Shown: one piece after another, positions 14,079 through 21,424 of the stretch
Layout of the letters: every line of letters starts with the position of its first letter
Position numbering within the stretch: the stretch's first letter is position 1
Assembly (NCBI GenBank): GCA_038062295.1
Contig: JBBTXL010000018.1
Location: 1-40,879 of the forward strand
Source of the DNA: JBBTXL01 sp038062295
Lineage (GTDB): Bacteria > Patescibacteriota > Minisyncoccia > GWC2-36-17 > WO2-46-25
DNA: 40,879 nt
Direction: 5' to 3'
Notes under the pieces: generated by a model
Seen by the model: only the letters and a program-made list of their open reading frames with translations
Database searches by the model: none
Told to the model about the DNA's origin: nothing
Made by a program: the position numbers and the translations under genes

Positions 14079-15791
14079 CTATGATTTTTTACCCCAAGAT
14101 GGGACCTGCTTCTCATATTTCTTTATGAACTCTCTAACATAAGACAGATTTTGGACTTCTTTACCTAATTCATTTTTTAGCCTTTTAAGTTTCTTTGCAG
14201 GGCTTAAGTTTCCCAATTTCGAATTTGTCCTAAAACTAATTGCCAGTAAGTTACCAATATTATCGACTACCTCAAGTGTTTCGGGATCTGAATTTATATC
14301 ATCCTCTGGGGTCTGAGGATAGAAATGTTCGATATTATGATTCTTCCTCAAGACTTTCTGGTCAGGATTAAATATACGCGTTCTCTGTCCGGGGTGTAAA
14401 CCAACATTATTGATACGATCAAAAATGTAAGAAATAAGGGGGATATACTCTGAAGAGTATGAAATATCAACAAAGCGGGATACAAATTCTTCTTCTGTAG
14501 CAAGTCGTTTCTTTAGATTTTGAGTAAACTCTTTCGTTGTTTCCTCAAAATCGTTAGACTCCTCATACTGCACACAAAAATCTGCGTAGAGTTTTTCAAC
14601 CTCGTTACCAATTCTGTCGCAAACTGCATTATTTACAAAGTGATATTTTTCCATCACATCAAATAATTCAATCAGTTTCTTTGAGAGTGCTTGACTATTA
14701 CCACCGCCATTTTTTACGAAGCAATTCATTGCTGCGTAAATAAGGGGATAAATTTGTGAAATTTTAAATAGACGTAAACCCTCAAGAGCTATGTGAATTT
14801 TCTCATACTTATTCTGATCCCCTGCGATAGCACTGCAACCAATTGATTCAAGGTAGGTTTTTATCACGGCTCCGTCTCCAGTACGTATGACGTTATAGAA
14901 GCGAGAAAATTGATCAAGTTCTTTCACCAATTCTTCTGCACCTATCATATTGCCGTAATCCCTTATTTTTTTATAGAGATCTGATTTGGAAACATACCCG
15001 TTTTTAGCGACATAAAAATACTTAAACATTCTTAAAACGGTGCCGTCAGAGTTTTCGATAATCTGTGGCCATATTTCTTCAAGACCCTCAACTCCGTGAG
15101 CAAAAAGATAGTTCTTTAACAAGTCGGAAGCTTCAAGATCAACACCACGGGCATTAGTTCTTTCAAAAATACTAAAAGCCTCTGATTCTTCCTGAATATC
15201 AATTCGTACAACATATGCTTCGTAGATAGCTTTTAAAAATCTGCTTAGTTTTGCCCGATCAAAACTTTTTACCTCGCTATAGAAATAATCATAAATTGGC
15301 TTAATCCGATTTACTTGCCGTTTAACTTGTTTAGTACCAATTCTGGTTGGAAAAACCCCACTCCATCCATATTTTGATATTTCTTCAAAAACATCTTTGA
15401 TCGACTCGGAGGCAATTAGTCGAGGCCCCAACGACTCTTCGTCAGTCGTGGGATCTTCAAAAGTAATCTTCTCTTGGATTTTTTGGGCGATACGAGTAGC
15501 CTTTGATTTTTTGGCTATATTTCTACAAGCTATTAGAAGCAATAATACGGTAGTTAGGCGTTGTTGCCCATCAACAACTTTTATCTTTTTGGAACGCTCT
15601 TCGGAAGTATCAAAAATTAAAGTTCCGAGATAAAGACTGCCGGTTTCAGATTCTGTATAACTTTTCAAATCTTCTAAAAACTCTAACGCTTCGGTCTTAC
15701 CCCAAGTGTATTCACGCTGATACTTTGGCACCGCAAATTGAAGGGAAGCGTTAAGGATATCTCCTATTTTTGCTGGATTGGGATTAATCAT
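14079..15791 (-). CDS. DUF262/DUF1524 (GmrSD-type) restriction or antiphage protein
   Basis: A 570-residue single-chain protein of the GmrS-GmrD type. The N-terminal DUF262 domain shows VPKYQREYTW (21-30) and the nucleotide-handling motif VVDGQQRLTT (72-81). A FERTNARGVDLEASDLLKNYLF block follows. The C-terminal DUF1524 domain carries an HNH-like nuclease motif HNIEH (485-489), then DNIGNLLAIS with a downstream Asn and Lys (FRTNSKLGN). GmrSD enzymes are type IV systems that use NTP to cut modified (for example glucosylated hydroxymethyl-cytosine) phage DNA; DUF262 proteins also occur in other defence systems. The gene is much more AT-rich than its neighbours, with AAA/TTT codons preferred, which points to horizontal transfer. 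Its neighbours are a truncated XRE regulator and a tRNA. The target is unknown. Confidence 0.88.
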   Translation of the reverse strand: MINPNPAKIGDILNASLQFAVPKYQREYTWGKTEALEFLEDLKSYTESETGSLYLGTLIFDTSEERSKKIKVVDGQQRLTTVLLLLIACRNIAKKSKATRIAQKIQEKITFEDPTTDEESLGPRLIASESIKDVFEEISKYGWSGVFPTRIGTKQVKRQVNRIKPIYDYFYSEVKSFDRAKLSRFLKAIYEAYVVRIDIQEESEAFSIFERTNARGVDLEASDLLKNYLFAHGVEGLEEIWPQIIENSDGTVLRMFKYFYVAKNGYVSKSDLYKKIRDYGNMIGAEELVKELDQFSRFYNVIRTGDGAVIKTYLESIGCSAIAGDQNKYEKIHIALEGLRLFKISQIYPLIYAAMNCFVKNGGGNSQALSKKLIELFDVMEKYHFVNNAVCDRIGNEVEKLYADFCVQYEESNDFEETTKEFTQNLKKRLATEEEFVSRFVDISYSSEYIPLISYIFDRINNVGLHPGQRTRIFNPDQKVLRKNHNIEHFYPQTPEDDINSDPETLEVVDNIGNLLAISFRTNSKLGNLSPAKKLKRLKNELGKEVQNLSYVREFIKKYEKQVPSWGKKS

Positions 15792-15855
15792 ATCGTCAGA
15801 TATATAGTATCAATTAATGGCTAACAATCAAAATAACTTCATTCGCGATCTTGGT

Positions 15856-15993
15856 TTATTTTAGTAATTCGTTTACGCTCACACTAAGGGCATTTGTCAG
15901 TCTTTCCAAGACGGCCAGCGTTATATTCTTCTTCCCACTTTCAACGGCACTCATATAACTCCTGTCCATATCTAACTTTCGGCAAATCAATTT
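15856..15993 (-). pseudogene. Truncated XRE-family HTH regulator fused to the tRNA-Ala end
   Basis: The minus strand reads an open frame of about 46 codons to a TAA at 15856-15858. It contains the recognition helix and C-terminal part of an XRE/Cro HTH: ICRKLDMDRSYMSAVESGKK, then NITLAVLERLTNAL and VSVNELLK. The first helices and any start codon are missing, and the frame runs straight back into the CCA end of tRNA-Ala. The break therefore coincides with the tRNA 3' end, the classic integration site of mobile elements. It is probably the remnant of a regulator linked to the adjacent DUF262 gene, cut when DNA was gained or lost here. Confidence 0.72.
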
Positions 15994-16067
15994 TGGTGGA
16001 CCTACGGGGAATTGAACCCCGCCCTCGTCCATGCCATGGACGCGTTCTACCGATGAACTATAGGCCC
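15994..16067 (-). tRNA. tRNA-Ala (anticodon GGC)
   Basis: Acceptor GGGCCTA pairs with TAGGTCC including the G3:U70 wobble pair, the alanine identity element. The anticodon stem CGTCC/GGACG encloses ATGGCAT, giving anticodon GGC. CCA is encoded at 15994-15996. The gene fragment at 15856-15993 begins directly at its 3' end. Confidence 0.95.
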
Positions 16068-16090
16068 TTCGACGAGCTTAGGGCGAGCCC
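16065..16090. repeat. CCCTTCGACGAGCTTAGGGC-type intergenic repeat
   Basis: A short stem (CCCT with AGGG) and the word CTTCGACGAGCTTAGG match a family of short palindromic intergenic sequences that I recall from many environmental bacterial genomes. It touches the 5' end of tRNA-Ala and lies 3' of the small membrane-protein gene. It could act as a processing or termination hairpin. Confidence 0.5.
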
Positions 16091-16100
16091 TTTGCTGTGC

Positions 16101-16484
16101 TTATTGAACTATATTTTTATCCGCTTTGCAATCGGATGCCCATGGGGAGCCGGTTGTGATAATAAACCCGATGCGCTTCATGAGAAGAAAACCGTACCCC
16201 CACGCGACGATGAGCCAAAAAGGGATGCCAAGCATATCCGGCTGAACAAAAGTTTGGTACCCGCTGACCTGTGTGCCGATAGCTTCTATAACAAACCCGA
16301 CGACAGCGCCGTACAGAAAAATTACAGTTTCCACTTTTCTGTCTTTCCCCGCGACAATAAGCGCGGCAACGAGTGCCGTATACACCACGAGTAACAGCAT
16401 ATTCTCGCGCCACAGCAGGTAGCTCAACACAATGCCCAGCGCAAGGGGAGACGAATGAATGATAAGTTGTTGGACTGTTTTCAT
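16101..16484 (-). CDS. Small integral membrane protein, unknown function
   Basis: A 127-residue protein with about four membrane helices (roughly 8-25, 28-46, 54-72, 84-104). A Glu-containing helix GAVVGFVIEAIGTQVSG is followed by GIPFWLIVAWGYGFLL, a Gly/Trp pattern seen in several small membrane families (for example carotenoid-biosynthesis-like or DUF2878-like proteins). I cannot assign it to any of them. The chosen ATG (16484) is 5 nt after the discriminator base of tRNA-Arg; the longer frame would run into the tRNA. It is expected to be co-transcribed with the tRNA. The C-terminal tail is short and polar. Confidence 0.7.
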   Translation of the reverse strand: MKTVQQLIIHSSPLALGIVLSYLLWRENMLLLVVYTALVAALIVAGKDRKVETVIFLYGAVVGFVIEAIGTQVSGYQTFVQPDMLGIPFWLIVAWGYGFLLMKRIGFIITTGSPWASDCKADKNIVQ

Positions 16485-16489
16485 GGTTG

Positions 16490-16561
16490 TGCCCCCGGCA
16501 CGAATCGAACGCACATCAACCCCTTAGGACGGGGCTGTTCTATCCATTGAACTACGGGGGC
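16490..16561 (-). tRNA. tRNA-Arg (anticodon CCT)
   Basis: Acceptor GCCCCCG pairs with CGGGGGC. The anticodon stem GCCCC/GGGGT encloses GTCCTAA, giving anticodon CCT for AGG codons. Unlike the other five tRNA genes here, no CCA follows (CAA is found), so a CCA-adding enzyme must finish it. The next start codon is 5 nt downstream. Confidence 0.93.
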
Positions 16562-16591
16562 TAATGTTGCGCGCATCATAGCAGAGTTCAG

Positions 16592-16620
16592 TTGAAATTC
16601 AAGCGCTAAAATGATACTGT
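16592..16620 (+). promoter_or_regulatory. Putative leuS promoter
   Basis: TTGAAA (16592-16597), 17-nt spacer, then TACTGT preceded by TG one base upstream (extended -10). This predicts a leader of about 17 nt with no SD. Confidence 0.45.
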
Positions 16621-16643
16621 GGTATCTATTATATCACTATTTC

Positions 16644-19112
16644 ATGGCACGATACGACCACAAAAAAGTTGAAGCAAAGCGGCAGAAGCGCTGGGTGAAA
16701 GAAGGGGTGTATGAACCAAACCTCCCGCGCCGTGCCTCGCTGCAGGCGGGTGCCAAAAAGCCGTTTTATAACCTCATGATGTTCCCGTATCCGTCGGCGG
16801 AGGGTTTGCATGTGGGGAATATGTACGCGTTTACCGGCTCGGACATCTATGGGCGGTTCAAGCGCATGCAGGGGTATGATGTGTTTGAACCCATTGGCTT
16901 GGACGGTTTTGGCATTCACTCTGAAAATTATGCGCTCAAAATAGGCGTGCATCCTGCCACGCAGGCAAAAGTTTCCGAAAAACGGTTTTATAAGCAACTA
17001 GTATCCATTGGAAACGGGTTTGCGTGGAACGAGCGGCTGGAAACGTATGACCCGGAATATTACCGCTGGACACAGTGGATTTTTACGCGGATGTTTAAGG
17101 CAGGACTTGCGTATCGCAAGCGCCAAGAAGTAAACTGGTGCCCTTCATGCAAGACGGTGCTTGCCGACGAGCAGGTGGAGGGTGGTGTATGCGAGCGGTG
17201 TAAGACGCAGGTTATCAAAAAAGAACTGGAGCAATGGTTTTTCGGCATTACGAAATATGCGGAGCGGCTGTTGAGAAACCTTCCGTCGCTTGATTGGTCC
17301 GACAATGTGAAGATCGCGCAAAGAAACTGGATAGGGCGTTCCGAGGGCGCGCTCATCGCGTTTGACCTGAACATGATACCCGGCCAACCCGACGGAAAAC
17401 ACAAAGTGCAGATTTTCACCACGCGCCCCGACACGATGTTTGGTGCGACGTTTATGGTTGTATCCCCGGAGCTTGCACAACAGTGGCTTGCGGTTGGGTG
17501 GCAGGCAGATGCGAAGATAAAAAAATATGTGGCGGATGTTCTGGCCAAGCGTCGCGCGGCAGATAAGGAAACGAGCACGAAAAAAACAGGCATATTTTCC
17601 GGCATATATGCCGTAAACCCCGCCAACAAAGACGAGATTCCCGTGTGGATTTCTGACTATGTATTGGGGGATGTCGGCACCGGCGCCATCATGGCCGTAC
17701 CCGCGCACGACCAGCGAGATTTTGATTTTGCGCGTGCGTTTAACATATCCATAAAAATGGTCGTTCAGCCGCCATCGGTGAAAGAAGGATTATTTTCACT
17801 TTCGGAGGCGTATGAAGGAGAGGGGGTACTGGTGAACTCGGAGAAGTTTAACGGCATGCGTTCGGAAGAAGCGAAAAAAGCAATCACCGAACAGGTGGGC
17901 GGGAAAACGGATGTGCGGTACCGCTTGCGCGACTGGCTTATTTCCCGCCAGCGATACTGGGGTCCGCCCATTCCGATGATCTATTGCGAGGCATGCGCAG
18001 CGAGAAAGACGGGTGAGCGCGCGGACATGCCCGGGTGGTACGCGGTGCCGGAGGGTGACCTGCCGGTAAAACTTCCGCTGATGAAAGATTTCCGCCCTTC
18101 GGGCACGGGAGTTTCCCCGCTTGCTTCGGCACAATCATTTTCCCAAGTGAAGTGTCCCGCGTGCGGCGCAAAAGCCCGCCGCGAAACGGATGTGTCGGAC
18201 ACTTTTTTGGATTCCGCGTGGTACTATCTGCGGTATATTGATGTTGCCAACACACAGAAACCTTTTGACAAGGCGCGAACGGAAAAATGGCTGCCGGTGG
18301 ACATGTATATCGGCGGGTCGGAACATGCCGTCCTGCACCTTCTCTACGTTCGTTTTGTTGCTATGGTATTGAAAGACTGGGGACTGATTGATTGTGAAGA
18401 GCCATTCAAGAAATTCCGCGCGCACGGCTTGCTTATTAAAGAAGGCGCAAAAATGTCAAAGTCGCGGGGGAATGTGGTGAACCCCGACGAGTATATCAAG
18501 AGATTTGGCGCCGACGCCTTACGCATGTATCTCATGTTTTTGGCGCCGTTTGAGCAGGGCGGTGATTTCCGCGATCAGGGGATGGCCGGTATTACGCGTT
18601 TTCTGGAACGCGTATGGCGTTGCGGCACCGCGCAGAAATTTGTAAAAATGTCTTCGGACGACGTGCGGCGCGCCCGGGAGCAGGCGGTCAAAAAAGTTAC
18701 TGAAGATATTGAAGCGCTTCGTTATAATACTGCCGTGAGCGCGCTCATGATATGTTTGAACGCAATAGAAGAACATGGTGCCGACAAGGAAACATGCAAG
18801 ACTTTTTTAAAACTCATGGCACCGTTTGCGCCGCACATGGCCGACGAACTCTGGGAGCGCTTGGGCGGCAAAAAATCCATCCACCGCGAGCCGTGGCCGG
18901 TGCATGATGAGGCGCTTGTACGCGAGGAGACCTTTGACCTGGTAGTGCAGGTGAACGGCAAGGTGCGTGCGGTGGTGAAAGCGCAAAAAGGCATTGCGGA
19001 AGCACAAGCCGCCGCGCTTGCCCACGCCGATGCCAATGCGCACAAGTTCATCATCGGCACCATAAAAAAAACGATCTTCGTGAAAGACCGCCTCATCAAT
19101 TTTATTATGTGA
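16644..19112 (+). CDS. leuS: Leucyl-tRNA synthetase
   Basis: An 822-residue class Ia synthetase that charges tRNA-Leu (two tRNA-Leu genes are in this window). The HIGH-type motif is HVGN (56-59) within PYPSAEGLHVGN. The zinc-knuckle CPSCKTVLADEQVEGG...CERC follows. The CP1 editing domain contains TTRPDTMFGATFMVVSPEL and a GTGAIMAVPAHDQRD block that binds the mischarged leucyl/isoleucyl end. KMSKS is at 603-607. A C-terminal VQVNGKVRAVV domain ends the protein. Length fits bacterial LeuRS. The ATG at 16644 is chosen because it starts the usual N-terminal RYDHKKVEAKRQKRW; there is no SD. A terminator follows at 19123. Confidence 0.97.
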   Translation: MARYDHKKVEAKRQKRWVKEGVYEPNLPRRASLQAGAKKPFYNLMMFPYPSAEGLHVGNMYAFTGSDIYGRFKRMQGYDVFEPIGLDGFGIHSENYALKIGVHPATQAKVSEKRFYKQLVSIGNGFAWNERLETYDPEYYRWTQWIFTRMFKAGLAYRKRQEVNWCPSCKTVLADEQVEGGVCERCKTQVIKKELEQWFFGITKYAERLLRNLPSLDWSDNVKIAQRNWIGRSEGALIAFDLNMIPGQPDGKHKVQIFTTRPDTMFGATFMVVSPELAQQWLAVGWQADAKIKKYVADVLAKRRAADKETSTKKTGIFSGIYAVNPANKDEIPVWISDYVLGDVGTGAIMAVPAHDQRDFDFARAFNISIKMVVQPPSVKEGLFSLSEAYEGEGVLVNSEKFNGMRSEEAKKAITEQVGGKTDVRYRLRDWLISRQRYWGPPIPMIYCEACAARKTGERADMPGWYAVPEGDLPVKLPLMKDFRPSGTGVSPLASAQSFSQVKCPACGAKARRETDVSDTFLDSAWYYLRYIDVANTQKPFDKARTEKWLPVDMYIGGSEHAVLHLLYVRFVAMVLKDWGLIDCEEPFKKFRAHGLLIKEGAKMSKSRGNVVNPDEYIKRFGADALRMYLMFLAPFEQGGDFRDQGMAGITRFLERVWRCGTAQKFVKMSSDDVRRAREQAVKKVTEDIEALRYNTAVSALMICLNAIEEHGADKETCKTFLKLMAPFAPHMADELWERLGGKKSIHREPWPVHDEALVREETFDLVVQVNGKVRAVVKAQKGIAEAQAAALAHADANAHKFIIGTIKKTIFVKDRLINFIM

Positions 19113-19122
19113 AAGAAGTTAT

Positions 19123-19160
19123 AAAAATCCCGTACTGCATAATTGCAGTACGGGATTTTT
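19123..19160. terminator. Strong bidirectional terminator
   Basis: A perfect 17-bp inverted repeat (19123-19139 with 19144-19160, loop TAAT), with A-tract and T-tract at the two feet. It serves leuS on the plus strand and the unknown gene at 19160-19522 on the minus strand, whose stop abuts it. Confidence 0.88.
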
Positions 19161-19522
19161 TATTCGGACTCCGCCAGTGTGCGGACGAAATGGAATTTAT
19201 CCCACATCTTTCCGTTTTCCTCCCAGTAAAACTGATAGATATCTTGAGAGGTTCTTAATTCGGTAAAGTACACAAACGGTACACCACTTGACCAATAGAT
19301 GTGGACGATACTTTCTACAACCGGTTCTATGGAAAAGAACGATGGATATACTTCCATACGCACGGAACATCTATTTTGCTCCATATGAACTTCGTATCGC
19401 ACCGATCGGAGTTTAGGGCGAAACAACAGTCGGATCTTGCACAGTGCGTCTTCTGTCGCGTTGCGGGCGAGCGCGCACACCTGGTCTCTCCCCATAATAA
19501 GATCTCTTTTGTCATAGAACAT
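19160..19522 (-). CDS. Unknown 120-residue protein
   Basis: No family recognised. Soluble protein with a helical N-terminal third (KRDLIMGRDQVCALARNATEDAL) and a beta-strand-rich remainder with many aromatic residues (YEVHMEQNRCSVRMEVYPSF, YWSSGVPFVYF). The start at 19522 is fixed by a strong SD, AAGGAGGGGG, a short distance upstream. The gene lies 30 nt after the CCA end of tRNA-Leu(CAA), probably in the same transcript, and has a terminator at its 3' end. It belongs to the set of small SD-led genes in this window (13420, 22965, 30809, 31059). Confidence 0.68.
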   Translation of the reverse strand: MFYDKRDLIMGRDQVCALARNATEDALCKIRLLFRPKLRSVRYEVHMEQNRCSVRMEVYPSFFSIEPVVESIVHIYWSSGVPFVYFTELRTSQDIYQFYWEENGKMWDKFHFVRTLAESE

Positions 19523-19552
19523 GGTGACCCCCTCCTTGTGAATGAACTACTA

Positions 19553-19639
19553 TGGTGCCGCTGGTCGGACTTGAACCGACAAGGCCGTAAAGCCACGCGA
19601 TTTTGAGTCGCGCGTGTTTGCCAATTTCACCACAGCGGC
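19553..19639 (-). tRNA. tRNA-Leu (anticodon CAA)
   Basis: Acceptor GCCGCTG pairs with CAGCGGC. The anticodon stem CGCGA/TCGCG encloses CTCAAAA, giving anticodon CAA for UUG codons. The long variable arm is present, with discriminator A and encoded CCA at 19553-19555. Confidence 0.95.
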
Positions 19640-19675
19640 AGGGTGCTGCCTTCAGCGTATCGGTTTCCGATTTCA

Positions 19676-19705
19676 TTGTCAATTTGTACGCTTCCTATAT
19701 ATAAT
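19676..19705 (+). promoter_or_regulatory. parA promoter, leaderless geometry
   Basis: TTGTCA (19676-19681), 18-nt spacer and a perfect TATAAT (19700-19705). The ATG of parA begins 8 nt after the -10, so the predicted transcription start is at or next to the A of the start codon. Confidence 0.65.
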
Positions 19706-19712
19706 AGAGGGA

Positions 19713-20519
19713 ATGGCGACCATTATCGCGTTTTGCAACCAAAAGGGCGGCGTGGGGAAAACGACCACGGCGCTGAATGTCGGCGCATACCTTGCCGCCG
19801 AAGGGCATAAGACATTGCTGGTTGACTTGGACCCGCAGGCGAACGCGACCAGCGGGCTTGGCATTCCGCATGAGCGTGTTACAATAAGCTTGTATCACTG
19901 TCTTGCTGATGGCGCAGACCCAAAAGCTGCCATTATGCCGACAAGCATTCCAAACTATGATATTCTGCCGTCCTCGGTTGACCTTGCCGGTGCGGCGGTG
20001 GAACTGGTGGGTGCGGAGGGCAGGGAATACAAACTTTTTTCCGTCCTGCAGCAGTTGTCCGATTCGTACGACTTTATCCTGATAGACTGTCCGCCAAGCT
20101 TGGGAATCCTCACGGTGAACGCCCTCGTTGCGGCACAGAAGGTTATTATCCCGGTCCAGTGCGAGTACTATGCGCTTGAAGGGCTCTCGCAGTTGTTGCG
20201 CACACTGAACTTGATACGCGAGCATTTAAGCCCGCACCTTTCCGTGATGGGTGCCGTACTCACGATGTACGACAAGCGCAACAATCTGGCGCAGGAAGTG
20301 GAGCGGGAGGTACGACGGAACTTCCCTGCACACGTGTTCACGGCGGTTGTACCGCGTTCGGTGTCGCTTGCAGAAGCTCCCAGCTACGGTAAAACCATCA
20401 TGGAGTATAAGTGGTGGTCCCGCGGCGGTATGGCGTACAAGCAATTGGCGCAGGAGATCATAGCCCTTGTCCAGACTGCGCACGAAACACAACCCGCTAC
20501 AGAACAACAAAGTATATAA
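19713..20519 (+). CDS. parA: Chromosome partitioning ATPase ParA/Soj
   Basis: A 268-residue ATPase that binds DNA when ATP-bound and moves or loads ParB-origin complexes. The deviant Walker A motif KGGVGKTT (11-18) is preceded by the usual AFCNQ. The A' motif is LLVDLDPQANAT, and the Walker B-like element FILIDCPPSLG follows. The C-terminal PRSVSLAEAPSYGKTI is typical of chromosomal Soj-type ParA. There is no N-terminal HTH, so it is not a plasmid ParA of the long type. The parB gene starts 5 nt after its stop. The proximal -10 box suggests leaderless translation. Confidence 0.96.
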   Translation: MATIIAFCNQKGGVGKTTTALNVGAYLAAEGHKTLLVDLDPQANATSGLGIPHERVTISLYHCLADGADPKAAIMPTSIPNYDILPSSVDLAGAAVELVGAEGREYKLFSVLQQLSDSYDFILIDCPPSLGILTVNALVAAQKVIIPVQCEYYALEGLSQLLRTLNLIREHLSPHLSVMGAVLTMYDKRNNLAQEVEREVRRNFPAHVFTAVVPRSVSLAEAPSYGKTIMEYKWWSRGGMAYKQLAQEIIALVQTAHETQPATEQQSI

Positions 20520-20524
20520 ATTTT

Positions 20525-21424
20525 ATGGCACTTGGCAAAGGACTTTCATCGTTGATCCCGCAAGGACAAGCTCCCAAGGCGCTCGACCAAACGTCGGCCT
20601 CTGTGGCCGCCGCGCCGGCGCAGACGAGCGCAGATGTCGTACTGCAGATTCCTGTGGACGATATTGCGCCCAATCCGTTCCAGCCGCGCAAGAAATTCGA
20701 CGAGGAAATGCTCGCCGATCTGGCGCGCTCCATCGCGGAGAGCGGTATTTTACAGCCCGTGGTTGTTGTGCGCACGACGGGCGGCGGCAAGCCGTATCAG
20801 ATCGTCGCCGGTGAACGGCGGGTGCGCGCCGCGCGTATTGCAAAGCTCAAAACGGTTCCCGCCATCGTGCGTTCCGTGAAGGCGGACGACGAGAACCTGG
20901 AGCTTGCCATTTTGGAAAATATCCAGCGTGAGGATCTCAATCCCATCGAGCTTGGGTTTGCCTACAAGGAACTGACAGAGCGGTTTAAGGCAAGCCAGGA
21001 CGATATTGCTCGAAAGATCGGCAAGTCGCGCCAGGTGGTAGGGAATACGATGCGTTTACTTACGCTCCCCAAAGAGATCCAGGCGGATATTGAGTCAGGC
21101 GCACTTTCTGAAAACCATGCCCGCGCTATTTTGGCGCTCCCGACCGATGATGTGCGTTTAAAACTGTGGCGCGAAGTGCGCGAACAGAAACTTTCCGCAC
21201 GCAATACGGAAGTTGCCGCGCGCAAGTACAAAAAAACGCCGAACAAATCGGCGGCGAATGTGGATGCGTTTTCAAAAAGCGTCATGGTGGAGCTTGAAGC
21301 GTATTTGGGAACAAAAGTGCTGGTGGAGCCGGGCGCTCACGTGAGCGACGGCGGGAAGATCATCATCAAGTATTTTTCCAACGAGGACCTGAAAAATATT
21401 GTCACAAAGATCACGAGACGCTAG
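20525..21424 (+). CDS. parB: Chromosome partitioning protein ParB/Spo0J
   Basis: A 299-residue DNA-binding CTPase-type clamp protein. The N-terminal GKGLSSLIP is the ParA-stimulating tail. The ParB/Srx domain contains NPFQPRKKFDEE and the CTP-binding GERRVRAAR. The HTH around SQDDIARKIGKSRQVVGNTMR recognises parS. The C-terminal part forms the dimer (VELEAYLGTKVLVEP). A palindrome with the parS core TCACGTGA lies inside the gene at 21334-21347. Its stop TAG shares the four bases CTAG with the stop of the convergent rel gene. Confidence 0.96.
   Translation: MALGKGLSSLIPQGQAPKALDQTSASVAAAPAQTSADVVLQIPVDDIAPNPFQPRKKFDEEMLADLARSIAESGILQPVVVVRTTGGGKPYQIVAGERRVRAARIAKLKTVPAIVRSVKADDENLELAILENIQREDLNPIELGFAYKELTERFKASQDDIARKIGKSRQVVGNTMRLLTLPKEIQADIESGALSENHARAILALPTDDVRLKLWREVREQKLSARNTEVAARKYKKTPNKSAANVDAFSKSVMVELEAYLGTKVLVEPGAHVSDGGKIIIKYFSNEDLKNIVTKITRR
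21334..21347. promoter_or_regulatory. Candidate parS-like palindrome within parB
   Basis: CGCTCACGTGAGCG is a perfect 14-bp palindrome. Its centre TCACGTGA equals the core of the conserved bacterial parS (GTTTCACGTGAAAC), but the outer bases differ. parS sites are often found in or near parAB. It may also be chance in a GC-rich coding stretch. Confidence 0.3.
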
